Positions 1-13,500 of a stretch of 64,000 nt of DNA are shown here, in pieces. A model generated the notes under the pieces. It made no database searches and was not told the DNA's origin. It worked only from the letters and a program-made list of their open reading frames with translations. A program made the position numbers and the translations under genes. Source of the stretch: Dendrolimus kikuchii (lineage: Eukaryota; Arthropoda; Insecta; Lepidoptera; Lasiocampidae); assembly GCA_019925095.2 (NCBI GenBank), contig CM034398.1:2118001-2182000 (forward strand), written 5' to 3'. Position 1 is the first letter of the stretch; each line of letters opens with the position of its first letter.

Positions 1-342
1 GGCGTCCGACGCTACGTTTACCGAGACGCGGTCTCCACTCCAGGACTCGTTTGCTCCATCGGCCATCGGTCCTGCGGCAGATGTGACCGGCCCACTGCCG
101 CTTCAACTTGCTAATTTTGCGAGCTATGTCGGTTACCTTGGTTCTCTTACGGATATCCTCATTTCTAATTTTATCCATAAGAGAAACACCCAACATAGCT
201 CGCTCCATAGCACGTTGAGCGACTTGGAACTTGTGGACCAATCCTGCCGTCAGTGTCCACGTCTCGGCCCCGTAGGTCAGAACGGGGAGGACGCACTGCT
301 CGAAGACTTTTGTCTTCAAGCATTGCGGAATGGAATATGCCG
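1..342 (-). mobile_element. RTE/BovB-like LINE ORF2 C-terminal fragment
   Basis: Read on the minus strand the segment gives YGAETWTLTAG, then RAMLGVSLMDKIRNEDIR, then WAGHICRRTDGRWSKRVLEW, the classic C-terminal tail of RTE-type LINE polyproteins. Truncated by the window edge. Confidence 0.8.
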
Positions 343-365
343 ATAAATACAATTGAAATGTCATT

Positions 366-690
366 TGTTTTTTTTTTGGATTTTATGGCTTGGCAGCTAG
401 GCCTTTAAGCCAGATCTTAGTTTACAATATAGTATCTTCATTTTCTTAAACCTATGTGTAGCACAGCTGAACTGTAGGTTATCAACTAGTGCCATTCAAC
501 GGAGTTCTTGTGACAACTCAAAAGGCCACATTTGACTTAACAGTTCATATTTCTCACAAAACACAAAATTAGTACTCAAAAACTATCAATATCCTACAAC
601 TATTGTTCATTTTAGAGTAATTTTACACATTTTTAGAAAATAAAACTGCACAGCACAACATCTCCTTTCAGTTCCCGCCAAAAACTCAAT
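366..690 (-). repeat. Retroposon copy 1 of an inverted pair
   Basis: About 325 bp is repeated, inverted, at 6075-6395. Both contain the words GGCTTAAAGGCCTAGCTGCC (sense) and GTGCTGTGCAGTTTTATTTT. The sense strand ends AAGCCATAAA plus an A-rich tail, so this copy reads minus. A fragment of the same tail occurs near 60830-60870. Confidence 0.7.
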
Positions 691-845
691 GTCATTTGTT
701 GCTTCATGACTCATGCCAGTGACGTGGCACACGGAATGTGCTAATTAATACTCGGCAAGCACAAGCGAATTGTATTCGAATAAATGATTCGATACAAATT
801 GATACACGAGTATTTATTTTGATTTTCTAGCAACGTATTTATTGT

Positions 846-1071
846 GGATGGGTGCAGAAGTCGTGAAAGGCCACGACACACCTTCCATGATCAAATTGAT
901 CGTGTACTAGCAGAAGGTGATGTCGGGAGCCTTAAGAACAGACGAGCGTGCTTGACAAGAGTTATGAATGTCAAAGAGGCAAGTGAGGTGTGTAAGAATA
1001 AGCCTAAATGGCACTCTGTTGTTCGTGCCTACCCCGCAAGGGAACTGGCGTGAAGTTATGTATGTATGTAT
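846..1071 (+). mobile_element. 5'-truncated RTE-like LINE 3' end, with target-site duplication
   Basis: Encodes [19 protein letters not shown] to YPARELA and its stop (1051-1053), followed at once by AGTT(ATGT)n. Flanked by GTATTTATTGT at 835-845 and 1072-1082, an 11-bp direct repeat showing a finished target-primed insertion. First of 16 copies in the window; the others are listed separately. Confidence 0.88.
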
Positions 1072-1176
1072 GTATTTATTGTTGGTTTTTTTTATTAAAA
1101 TTTATTTATATGTTTTTTTTACAATTTAAATATTATATAAGTAGAATTAGTTTTATTAATTATTATTTTTATACAA

Positions 1177-1576
1177 ATTCAATTCAAATTCAAAAGATTT
1201 TATTAAAAATAAGTTCCACTGGAGAACAGTTTTTGAAGGTCATACATGTAAGTTAAAATTTAATTTTTACTTCCTATTCTATGTACACCGCTTCGCAACG
1301 TGTTGATGCTGTAAAGGAGAAGAAGCGGCAAGAAACTCCCAGCAACACGTCTTGCTAAATATTGTGCCTCTTTATATTTCATATTCTATTTATACCTCAA
1401 ATCTTTTTTTTTTATTAGTTTTGTACAAAAGTATGTTACAGAATCACTTTTTGAAGAATTAATGGAGTTGTAGCAAACAATGCATACTCAATAAGACCGA
1501 GACAATAAAAGGAAAGAAAAATAATGTTATAGTTATAATAATGACATGACGTGCTAAAATGTTATGCTGCAATATT
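1177..1576 (+). mobile_element. Jockey/CR1-like LINE 3' UTR, copy 1
   Basis: AAGTTCCACTGGAGAACA, then CGCTTCGCAACGTGTTGATG, then AAGAAGCGGCAAGAAACTCC, then GACATGACGTGCTAAAATGT. Nearly the same 400 bp follows LINE coding sequence at 9735-10128, which shows it is a LINE 3' UTR. Confidence 0.75.
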
Positions 1577-1839
1577 TATATTTATTATTTAATTAACAAA
1601 ACTGAGTCGTTTTGGTCTTATACCTAAGGGAAGGTTTGCACTGAAAATCAGCGTCGTGTCGGATATTGTTCCGACACAGCAATATGCTGAGTGCAAACCT
1701 TGTTTGCTGAAAATGCGGCGTACAAATTCTCAAAATATGCTTTGTGTATAGAAATGTATAAGGATTCAAATAAAGTTTTTCTTTCTTCTGTTTTTATGTC
1801 CAAAGAAGAATGTGAAAAAAATCAGTGGGGTATAATAGG

Positions 1840-2039
1840 ACCAGGTGATTCCAAAAATGCAATTTTTAGAATTTTTGTCTGTCTGTCTGGACGTTCCGGC
1901 TAATCTCTTAAACGGCTGAGCCGATTTTGACTGGACTTTCACTGGCAAATAGCTGTTGTTATAAGGAGTAACTTAGGCTACTTTTAAAATTAAGGTTCCG
2001 CGAAAAAAAAACCGCGGGCGAAGTCACAGGCACAGCTAG
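1840..2039 (+). mobile_element. Helitron 3' end
   Basis: Ends GCGGGCGAAGTCACAGGCACAGCTAG followed by T, a Helitron-type terminus with a short GC hairpin before CTAG; the upstream GTCTGTCTGTCTGG is also typical of lepidopteran Helitrons. The 5' end was not located. Confidence 0.6.
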
Positions 2040-2984
2040 TCCTGTAATATAATTCATAATAGTAGAGCAAATCGAGAGAACAGAACACTGTTCCAGTTAC
2101 CCACATTACAATCGACCGGAAGTTGACGCCGTAGCGCCTCGCCCCGGACACACCCAGCCAACACGCGATATATATCTTCAGTTTGACCTGTGCGAACTTC
2201 AAGAACGCATTTATGTTTTGCTCGTACAATTAAAGCGCCGTTTAGTTGAATTCGATTGTTCCTGCACTGGGCGTACCTATTCTATTCTACTTTATTGCGA
2301 TTTTTCCAATATCAACGGTTGGAAAATGACAAGTGAACAAAAATTAATAAAAAATTTAAATAAAATTTTTAATGGAATTCGTGACATTTTTTATTATTAA
2401 CTTGTGGACAACACAAACATAAATGTCGGACTATCTACATTATAAATAAATATTATGAATTCTCTAATCTTCCTTTTGGCATGAATTCATACAATTCATG
2501 CGTCAGCTGTCACTGTCTTTCCACGGTACACTCCCATATAGCAAGAACTCATGTTCGAATTTAAAACGAAACGATTTATTGTTGTTGTCTCACTCTGTTT
2601 ATATAGGATATGTATGAAAGAAAAAATTCTCTTTATTTTGATATATCGAGGGGTCCAAGGTTATTTGTTTTAAGCGGCATTTGCGAAATTGTGTCGATAG
2701 AGGAGTTCGAAGTTTCAATGACCCACAAAAAGGCTTCATTAGTGAACTACATACTATATTTAAAAAAGAAAACATCTTTAGTTTTTAGTTGGAAACCAGG
2801 TTCATTATAATTCCTTAAGTTTGAAACATTAGGATGCAAGAAAACCATCAAGTCAATTCTGTCACAAAAGGTCGCTTAAAACAAATAGCCTTTCACCCCT
2901 CGATATGATAAATGTTAAGATGTAGCCATTTCGGGTTTCGACCTGAACCTGATACCAGGTCTTATTATGAGACGGGAGCATAGG
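2040..2984. other. No gene seen
   Basis: AT-rich intronic DNA; only a short piggyBac-MITE-like match (TTGTTGTCTCACTCTG) near 2580-2610. Confidence 0.5.
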
Positions 2985-3242
2985 AGCTTAAGGGTTAATG
3001 TCCCACTGCTGGGCTCGGGCCTCCCATTATAGGGGAACGGATAGTATACCCGCCACACATCGGTTAAATCGATGTACAGGTTGCATCACGATGTTTTCCT
3101 TCACCGTTGTTAGCACGTAGTAATTGTAATAATATACACATTAGATCAGAAAACTGCCAAGTGGTGCATGCGTTCCGGCCAGGATCGAATCCGCGTCCTT
3201 TGAGTGTGGGACGCGTACGGTAGCCATTACGCTACAACGACT
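2985..3242 (-). mobile_element. tRNA-derived SINE, lepidopteran core type
   Basis: On the minus strand it starts with a tRNA-like head (A-box-like TAGCGTAATGG, B-box GGATTCGATCC), then ACATCGTGATGCAACCTGTA, then the shared lepidopteran core GGAGGCCCGAGCCCAGCAGT / GGGAC. Confidence 0.8.
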
Positions 3243-3483
3243 TATTCTTATTCTCTCTCTTAGAAATTTACTTAATACATAAATATGATTGGGTTTCTTA
3301 GGTTTAGATATACAGGTCGAGGGAACTCTTCGGGTAAGATGTCATACAAAGGGGAAACAAACAAACAAAAAAAACGTGTGCGTCTTGAGACGCCGGACAG
3401 ACGTGACAACTTAAACTAATCTAAGTTGAACTATTTAATATTGAAATTGTTTAACTTGAGAAAAGCTTAGGTTATTACTTAAA

Positions 3484-4259
3484 TCTATACTAATATTATA
3501 AAGCTGAAGAGTTAGTTAGTTTGTTTTTTTAAATGCGCTAATCTCAGGAACCGTTTGTCTGATTTGAAAAATTATTTCAGTGTTGAATAGTACATTTATC
3601 GAGGAAGGCTATAAGCTATATTATATTTAAAAAAAAAATAGGGAGCCTTACTAAAAGCCCAATAATATAACCCAAGGTGTAAAAAATGACCCGAAAAAAT
3701 CCTTACACGGCGTGCGCTGCGAAAACTATTGATTATGGAACAAAACAATGTACTACCACTTTGCAGAACATATAATTGTCTACAAAAAATATAGCGCAAC
3801 CATATGTCTAACTATTGTAGTTATCTCACAATAAGTGTTTTCCTTTATTTTTTTAAATAATTAAAATGCCGTCGCTTCAAAAACTCTTTATTTTGTACCT
3901 TTGTAATAATCCTTATCAAAATAAATTACTCCATATTCAAGACGAGTTCAATACCTTTCTAGAACTTTTTGATATATTCAATTCGGACGTTTCATTCAAA
4001 AGATATCGCGATATTTAAAATGCAAGTATTAGTGTTGTAGCCAAATATACTAATATTGTTTGATTGAACGCGCTAATCTCAGGAACTGGTCTGATTTGAA
4101 AAATTCTTTCAGTGTTGGATAGCCCATTTATCGAGGAAGGCTATAGACTATATATCATCACGCTAAGACCAATAGGAGCGGAGCACCAATGAAGAATGTT
4201 TCAAAATCGGAGGGTTTTGAAAGCAAATTCCACGCGGACAACGTCGCGGGCACAGCTAG
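3484..4259 (+). mobile_element. Non-autonomous Helitron, complete copy 1 (776 bp)
   Basis: Starts TCTATACTAATATTATAAAG after A and ends GGGCACAGCTAG before T, the canonical Helitron ends and AT target. Midway (about 4048) a second 5'-like TATACTAATATTG then GAACGCGCTAATCTCAGGAA recurs, so the element looks like one Helitron fused to or inserted in a relative. No coding. Confidence 0.85.
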
Positions 4260-4430
4260 TGTTATGTATATAGCGCGTGGGTTAGAGTGCGAGAGGAGGA
4301 GCCTGCCTACCGCTGCCGTCTGCGTGAGAGAAAGGGAAGCCGGACTGGCGCCGTAACGCGTTACGTAACGAGGCGGTTTACCCTCCCATAAGAAGTTATC
4401 ACTTCAAAAAGTATGGTGTATCGTTCGTAC

Positions 4431-4582
4431 CTCTGCGGTCTGACGCTGCAGGGCGTGGAGGCGTATCTGGCGAGCAGGTCCACGCACGTCTCGGTGAGCT
4501 CCACGTGGAAGGCGGCCGAGAGCGAGGCCGCGCTGGCGCCCCCTCGGCCCCCCAGCGGGGCGCGCGACACCGCCTTGGAGCC
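4431..4582 (-). CDS. TSC2 (gigas): TSC2 coding exon 18 (last in window)
   Basis: Residues 961-1010 plus two bases: a Gly/Ala-rich linker, then [17 protein letters not shown], matching LHLELTETCLDMMARYVFS. Extremely GC-rich. Acceptor CTTAG, donor GTACGA (phase 2). No further tuberin exon can be read between here and position 1; that interval is Helitron, SINE and LINE sequence. Confidence 0.93.
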
Positions 4583-7500
4583 CTAAGCCCGACACATAGC
4601 GGAATTATATACATCACCGGACTAATCATACGTATCATCACCATCGCCGTTATCATCTCAATTCATTCCTGGGCTTGTCTGGAAGAGATCGCTTTTTCGC
4701 GATAAGACCGCCTTAATTTTAGTCTTTAGGTTCATTTTTGTATTGGTGTATAATAAAGTGTTATCTATCTATCTATCTAATCATAACAACGGCCCACAAT
4801 TGTCTATAGGCGGTGGTAACCGCTTTCCATCAGGTAGGCCGTCTGCCTGCCTGCTAAACTCATGCAATAATAAAAAAAAAGCTCAGAGTGTAATTTATGC
4901 GACAGATAACTTTTCTTATGATTGAAAAATCGGACCAAAATGTAATAATAAATAAAATAAAATTGATGACATATTTGTTAATATTCGAAACGCAACAATT
5001 TATTGAAGATAGTATTTCTAGACATTATATTTTAGGTACTCACAAGACTGGAGCTCCTCTGCCGGTTGGAGGAGTCCTCGTTGGCGGCGCCCTGCTGGAA
5101 GTGGTTCGACTTGTACTGCAGCTGCTCCTCGAACGGCATTATTATGTAGTTGTGCAGCCCCTGCAACATACAACATCCCAATTGCTGCTGGTGATGATGA
5201 TGATGATGATACATACACCGAAAACCTTTGTAACCAGTTGGATTACGGGTTAGACAATATATGAGGGTAGTTGTAATTATTACTCGGCTCGCTTCGACAT
5301 ATAAAAACGTGCGCGCGGTGCTCACTCACATAATTGACTAAACCGGCATTCACGTCGCAACCGTCGAGCGAGCAGCACGCTCGTGTTGTGGTTGCCTACG
5401 AACGTTAGCGTGCCGCTTATTTTCGTTTAAATTATTCTCTCCTCGTTTTATTTGATGGAGTACATTGGCAAAATTAAAAAAACACGGCCAATTTAAAAAA
5501 TATCAAAATGGCAACTCCAATTTGCCATAGAGTGTTTATACAATACGTAAACAATGTTCTTTTTCTTTAAGTTCAGTGTGTTTCTTCCGTTGCGCTTTCT
5601 CCTATTTTGGAAATCATACAAAACTGATGACGGCCTCTGTGGTTGAGCGGGCTAAGCCTTTGCCGGCGTACCTCACTGCAACGCAGTGATTCCGGGTTCG
5701 ATTCCTGCTATAGTAAATTTCGGAAACGTATTTTCTCCGTTATTTACTATGGTCTGGGTGTCTGGGATCGGCCCCAGAGTAGTCCGTTGTATATTACCCA
5801 TAACACAAGCGTAACTTGCTTAATTTGGTGATATACAATGTGTGTGTTTGTCTGCCGATTTATTTTTAACTTCCATATCTCAGTTCTCTTGATTTTCTTA
5901 ATGTTTTAAGGTCGTAAATGTTAAATCCCAATTACACCAATATAACAGACACTGACATTTGTATTAGTATTGCCATTTAGAGTCTATTAATAATTCGAGT
6001 GTCTACTTTCTATAATGACCAGCGAGTTTAACTATTTCTATTCTATGGACATACAAATAATCCACCATTGTATGGAGTTTTTGGCGGGAACTGAAAGGAG
6101 ATATTGTGCTGTGCAGTTTTATTTTCTAAAAATGTGTAAAATTACTTTAAAATGAACAATAGTTGTAGGATATTGATAGTTTTTGAGTAGTAATTGTGTG
6201 TTTTGTGAGAAATGTGAACTGTATAATCAAATGCGGCCTTTTGAGTTGTCACAAGAACTCCGTTGAATAGCACTAGCTGATTACCTACAGGTCAGCTGTG
6301 CTACACATAGGCTTAAGAAAAAGAAGAAACTATATTGTAAACTAAGATCTGGCTTAAAGGCCTAGCTGCCAAGCCATAAACTTAAATTAAAAAAAATCCA
6401 CCATTGTATTTAATTTTCAATAATAGGGATGATTTTTTTTTGTTTCCGCTGCGAAGTCAATTCAGAAAGGCAGGAAAAATGAAATTTTATAAGATGTTAA
6501 TTCTTCCAGGGTCTTCTTCCTCGGTTTGTAATGAGGAGGTTGGGGCCTCGAGGTATACCTCTTTACCCCGGCTGCAACTCAGTGGGCAACTACCCACCGG
6601 TAATTGGGTTTGGAGCTGCTGTAGTCTTCTCCGCGTGGCGATGGCTTCTCAGCAGCTCTCGTTGGCCATTCATTGGCGTTCGATGGCCATCTCGGGCTTT
6701 AGGTGGCCATCTGTGGCATCAATGTTAATTGTTTCCATTCAGTACTAGGATTCACCCGCGACTTCGTCCACGTTGGACGGAATAAGCTAATTCATACTTG
6801 TTCTAACAACTTGAGACCACTCCCGTGTAAATACCGCGGGATTCTCGGGACATAAAGTGATACAGACAGACAGATTTTATGATCGAAAATTTGCTATCGA
6901 TCAGTGAAAAAATATTACATCTGAATCAAGAGTTTTTTTTTCAACCGGGCTACTTTAAACCGCTCCCAAGTAAATTGCTGTCGGAGTCCCGGGATATAAA
7001 GTACCGCAGATTTTAAGTCCGGTAATTTGCTATCGATCAGCGAAAACCGCTCCCAAATCGGCCCAATAGTTTTTAAGTGAAGCCCAACCAAGTAGACAAA
7101 CACAAAAAACTACACTTTTACAATTTCATAAATACACATACTTAAATTACTTTATACTAATATTATAAAGTAATTTAAGTATGTGTATTTAATTTATAAA
7201 ATATAACTGATACCCGCGACTTCGTCCGCGTGGTGCGGTTTTTTTAACTATTCCACGGGAACTATTTAATTTTTCGGGATCAAAAGTATCCTACATGTTG
7301 ACCAGGGACATAAGCTATCACCATACAAAATTTCATTAATAATAATAATAATCGGCAGACAAACACACACATTGTATATCCCCAAATTAAGCAAGTTACG
7401 CTTGTGTTATGGGTAATATACAACGGACTACTCTGGGGCCGATCCCAGACACCCAGACCATAGTAAATAACGGAGAAAATACGTTTCCGAAATTTACTAT

Positions 7501-10500
7501 ACCAGGAATCGAACCCGGAACCTCTGCGTTGCAGTGAGGTACGCCGGCAAAGGTTTAGCCCGCTCAACCACAGAGGCCGTCAATTAAATCGGTACAGTCA
7601 TTTCGGAGATTAGCCGGTACAAACAGAGAAAAAAAACAATTTGAAAAATATCTAAATTATTCTATTTCACTTCTTACATCCCCCGACTGGGTTTTTAGCA
7701 TTTTTTTTCATTGTACAGAAATTCGACTTCTACAGTTTTATTATATTGTTACGAGTTTAGCGCGACTCGATTTAAAATGCCGTTAGAATTACTATAGACC
7801 TTATTAGAACTATACAAACACGTATAAAACAGATAAAAATATAACCGAACACAACAAAATCCAAACGTAATGCAGAAGGTCTTAATTCAATAAAACGCGT
7901 AAAGTCCGTCACTATTAGATTCCCGAATGTACACACGTCACTCCCGTATCGTAGTCGTAGCTTGACTGCCTCCTCTCTCCATCAGGCCGTCGTTTTATAC
8001 TTCACAAATGCAAAAGAATCCGCAACACCTGGCTAATGATGCTAACGAGCGAGTACAACCGCACAATAAACTATTCTCCACAATAATTAGAAACGTATGC
8101 CAATAAATAAGTGAACAAAAGATGACGATCATAAAAGGATTACAATTAGTTCAAATGCCGACAGGTAATAGATTGCGCTTTTACAGATTTATACGTGGAA
8201 TTTATGTCTTTGTCGGCGTTTAGGTTGTAACAATATGTATAGATGTAGTTTAAGCATGTTTGTTTATGATATACCTAATAATCTGCACTACCTACATCGC
8301 CAGATTAGGTTAACCCTTTAGCTCACTATTAGCACATATGTGTCCGCGATGAGAGTGCAGATCGCGTTTGTGCACGTGATCGTTAATTGTGTTGTTGTCT
8401 CACTCTGTTTATATAGGATTTGTATGAAATGGTTATATTTTCTTGGCATATTACGAGATAGTGATAATGTTAGTCTTGCGGCTTTTGGAAGAGCTGAAGG
8501 GTTAAACTATTCCTTAAGTCAGGTTGCCTGGAAGAGATTGCTTTTGAGCGATAGGGCCGCCTATTGTTTCTACAATGACAACATTGTAATTGTGTATTTT
8601 TGAAATTGTATATCTGGTGAGCAATAAAGTGTTATATATCTATCTATCTAATATTATTATAGATTTCACAAGTAATGAATGTTTATCACCTGTATAATGA
8701 ACCTGACGAAGTTCCTCCTGTAGGAGAGGCGGCACTTGAGGAACCAGGCGGCGATCACGTGGTGCGCCAAGGAGACCACGTAGTGGTTGTACCGCGAGGG
8801 GTTCGTGTACGGCAGCAGGATGGCGAACACGGACATGTACTGGTCCTCGACGAACGAAGCGAACACCTTCGGCAGGCGCGTCAGTGCTACAAGAACGTTT
8901 TCCTACATCACTAAAGCTCTAAACTAAACATTAACACCGTGTTGGCGACCCCACATTACCGAATTAAGTCTTTTTTTTTATTGCAGGAGATCAGCAGACA
9001 GGCAGACGGCCCACTTGATGAAAAGCGGTTACCATCGCCTATGGACATTTGCAACAGCAAAGTTGCTACAAATGCGCTGCTGCTCTCTTAAAGGAGACTG
9101 GAACCTGGTCACTAATGCCGGAACACAACTCAAGGTTGTTATGGCGACATACTTTAGACCAGGGGTGGTAGCCATCCAGTCGGGCAAATGCCCTACCACC
9201 TGGCTGTGGGTTGTTTAGTCGCCTCTTACGACAGGCCGCCCGGCCGCAGGAATTTGTATTCTTTCTCCGTTTCTGCACGGATAAGATCGCAAGATCTTTG
9301 CTTTGTTCAAGCAATTTTACTATCCATCCTTGACTATATTAATATCACCCGAGAGCAACTCATTAAACTTGAGCGTCTTCAGAATGTATGTATTAGATTC
9401 ATATTTGGATTTAAAAAATATGACCACGTTTCTGAATATCCCAAAAAAACTCAAGGGGCTGCCGATCTCACATCGCCGGAATGCTCATCTTATACCCTAC
9501 ACTCCTCCTTACCTTAAGGAATGTTTCAACTTCCTTCACACATCACACACCTTCGATTCGCGCTCCTCTAATAACCTCCTGATAAAGGCACCTACGCATT
9601 CGCTCTGCAGGCTGTTTGCCTTTGGAACTCTTTACCCGTAGATGTCAGAAAAGCTAAATCACTTGCCATATTTAAAAAAACTGTCAAAAACCATTACCTT
9701 AGTTTATAATAATAAAATATACATTTCTCTATTATTCAAATTCAAAAGTTTTTATTCAAAATAAGTTCCACTGGAGAACACTTTTTGAAGCTCATACATG
9801 TAAGTTAAAATTTAATTTTTTACTTTCTATTCTATGTACACCGCTTCGCAACGTGTTGATGCTGTAAAGGAGAAGAAGCGGCAAGAAACTCCCCAGCAAC
9901 ACGTCTAGCTAAATATTGTGCCTCTTTATATTTCATATTCTATTTATATCTCAAATCCTTTTTTTTAAAGTTTTGTACAGAAGTATGTTACAGAATTACT
10001 TTTTGAAGAATTAATGGAGTTGTAGCAAACAATGCATACTCAATAAGACCGAGACAATAAAAGGAAAGAAAAATAATATTATACTTATAATAATGACATG
10101 ACGTGCTAAAATGTTATGCTGCAATATGTCTCCACAAATTCCTTACAAGCATGGCAAGATAAAAAAAATAAAAATAAAAACGCTATACAAAATTTAGCTT
10201 AATTTAGCTAATTTATAGTTTATTCTTAACTTAGCTGTTTACAGTCCACATTGTATTGTTCTACTTTTTTTATTTTACTTCTTATTAATTTAATTATACC
10301 TAGACATAAGTCGTTAAAAGTATCCTCTCAGTCAGGTTGCCTGGAAGAGATCGCTTTAAGCGATAAGGCCGCTTTTTGTTTTGCCGTTAAATTATTGTAA
10401 TTATACATACATACATACATAACTTCACGCCAGTTCCCTTGCGGGGTAGGCACGAACAACAGAGCGCCATTTAGGCTTATTCTTACACACCTCACTTGCT

Positions 10501-13500
10501 TCTTTGACATTCATAGCTCTTGTCATGCACGCTCGTCTGTTCTTAAGGCTCCTGACATCACCTTCTGCTAGTACACGATCAATTTGATCATGGAAAGTGT
10601 GTCGTGGCCTTCCACGACTTCTGCATCCTTTCACTTTTGCATTGTATATCTGTTTATTCATTCTTTCATCATGCATTCTTTCTATTGTAATTATCTATTC
10701 TGTAATTGTTTATTTGATGAACAATAGTGTTTTCTATTCTATTCTAAAGCTCCGTAGCCATTTTTGAATTAATGAATCCATATTTGTAGATATACAAGTA
10801 GTAGTATGTAGAGACCAAGTATAGGAAACCTTTGCTTAGCTGAGGGCGTAATTTCGGGACTTGATCAGGTCGCGAGCCGTAGGCAAAAAATAAGTAGGCA
10901 GTGGTAATAGAACGAGATCTAGCTGCAAGATTACTACATACATGTGTTATTTATGATGCATGCATGAATGCATGATGAAAGAATGACTAAACAGATATAC
11001 AATGCAAAAGTGGATGGATGCAGAAGTCGTGGAAGGCCACGACACACCTTCCATGATCAAATTGATCGTGTACTAGCAGAAGGTGATGTCAGGAGCCTTA
11101 AGAACAGACGAGCGTGCATGACAAGAGTTATGAATGCCAAAGAAGCAAGTGACGTGTGTAAGAATAAGCCTAAACGGCGCTCTGTTGTTCGTGCCTACCC
11201 CACAAGGGAACTGGCGTGAAGTTATCTATCTATGTGTTATTTAATTAAAACCTAGTTTTATAGATAATTATATACCTACATAATTGCTAGGTTGCCTATA
11301 AAAATGTGGCCGCTAGTATTTATAATTAAAGTAATATTAGCTTGATATTTTGGGAGAAATTTCATTCACTTGTTTTTAAAATAAATAATATATGTCGGCG
11401 CAAATACAACAATTAAAAACAATAATAATTTATTTAGTTACTATGAGTTTATTGTAATGTGAAACTAACGTAAAACGACGTTTTTATTGTTATTTCAATA
11501 CTTAACCTAAAAATGTATGATTAAGTGCACGTGCACCGAGCCCTATAAATACGGCCACACTGTCGACACTCGGTCATTATCAAGATCTCTCCACGTCCCT
11601 GCGAGGGACGCTAGGAGACATAGCCCCCCCCCACAGGATAGACTAGGCGTGTTGCTGGGAAGTTTCTTTCGCCGTTTCTTCTCTCCCAGCCATAACACGT
11701 TGCGAAACGGCAGTAAGATAGCGTAGGCCGCCGCGAACCGCCGATCCCGGCCCGCCGGGATCCTTCCCCACGGGCTTTGTATTACCCGTCGCCCGTTCTC
11801 AATTAGTGCACTGTGTCGCCCTATGGTGGGCATCATTAAATTCATCCCCCTCTCATGGCAACAGTCCAGCCGAGGTAAAACTCCTTAGGGAGCTCCCTCG
11901 AGCAAGTTGCCCCCCCCCCGGGCTCGAGCGCCTTCACTTCGCGAAGGCACTCGCCCCAAAAACCCCGGTAAAGTTGTAAGATCTTCGGACCAACAACATA
12001 AAGTCAAGTCCAATAAAAAAAAAAACTCGGTCATTATTGCTCGAGCCGCCGAACGGGACGGACCTCTCTGGGAAGTCGTAACGCTGTAGTGTATTGTGAC
12101 GTATCATTTAAACTCCCCTTTGCTTCTCGCCACATTATAACGCTCTTCGAATATACGATACCGAGAAATTTTGAAATTCTATTTCGAGGACTCAAATATG
12201 GGTCGTCACCAAGAAGCCAACAATCGTGACGTCAGCATTGCTGGCGTCACACCTTTTAAAGACACCACGGAGGTTCCTCCTCCATCATATATCGATTTAA
12301 AGCTTATTGTTTTCTGTGTATGATAGAATAGGGTTGCCTATATAAAAGTGAGCGCGAATAGGGGTTGCCAGCTGTTAAAGATTAATTAGAGTGAAAGAGA
12401 GTTAACGCGCTACGTCTCTCGTTAGCGTAACGCAGCGTAGCGTCCCTCCCTATTTTGGAAAATATCTCTCGCTTCGCCAGGTGGTAGGGTGTTTACTCGA
12501 CTGGATGGCGACCACCCCTGGTCTAGAGTATGCCGCCATAATAACCTTGTGTTGTGTTCCGGCATTAGTGACCAGGTTCCAGTCTCCCTTAAGAGAGCAG
12601 CAGCGCATTTGTAGCACCTTTGGTGTTACAAATGTCCATAGGCGATGGTAACCGCTTACCATCAAGTGGGCCGTCTGCCTGTCTGCTGAACTTCTGCAAT
12701 AAAAAATAAAAAAATTACTTTGATAATTATTATACATACATACATACATACATAACTTCACGCCAGTTCCCTTGCGGGGTAGGCACGAACAACAGAGTGC
12801 CATTTAGGCTTATTATTATTATTATGTTTTTGTTAAATGTTAGATAGTAATTAATGACTTACTCGACAAGAATTCCAACATAGGACTGGCGATAGCCTGC
12901 GTGTCTGATATCTTGGAAAGGTCCAGAAGCACCTCCGGCAGCATCTTGACCATGGTCTCGCGCGTCTCCAAGGTGAATATCGTCAACGCATTTATGTACG
13001 GCTGAGGTGTTCGTAGCACTATGGAAGAATGGATCAAGCAATTGAATTGATTTTCTTGGAGTGAGAATTAGGAGATGGGCCACTGTATCGACAGCATGTT
13101 CAGTTTTAAATCTGTGCTATTAATATGTCGTCAAAATCGACGGACCCTATCGCCTCAATCATAGATAGTAAATACACTATATATAAAATAGATGAGCCAC
13201 TCTGGAATAAAATATCAAATATCATTTACCTTGCCCGATAGATGGCGCTACAATCGCTAAGTTGATAATTCCATAAATTCTACTAAATAGTACTAAAAAT
13301 TATAACTTGTTCTAAATTGGAATAAAAGGAAAGACAGTTAACAGACATTGGAATAAAAGGTAACACTATAATTTATGCTAAAAGTAAAAAATATAAAACT
13401 TCATGTAAAAGTGTGCGAAATTCACCAAAGACGACCATAAGTTGTGGTTTCATCTATGCTCTGAAGATGTCGTCAGCGCGATGCATTTGCTTTAACTTGC

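Noticed and set aside
5629..5710. Possible tRNA gene
   Set aside because: Has A- and B-box-like words, but no complete acceptor pairing, and it is the head of an interspersed SINE.
12290..12476. Solo LTR
   Set aside because: TATA-like words are present, but no TG...CA ends, repeat partner or target duplication could be found.
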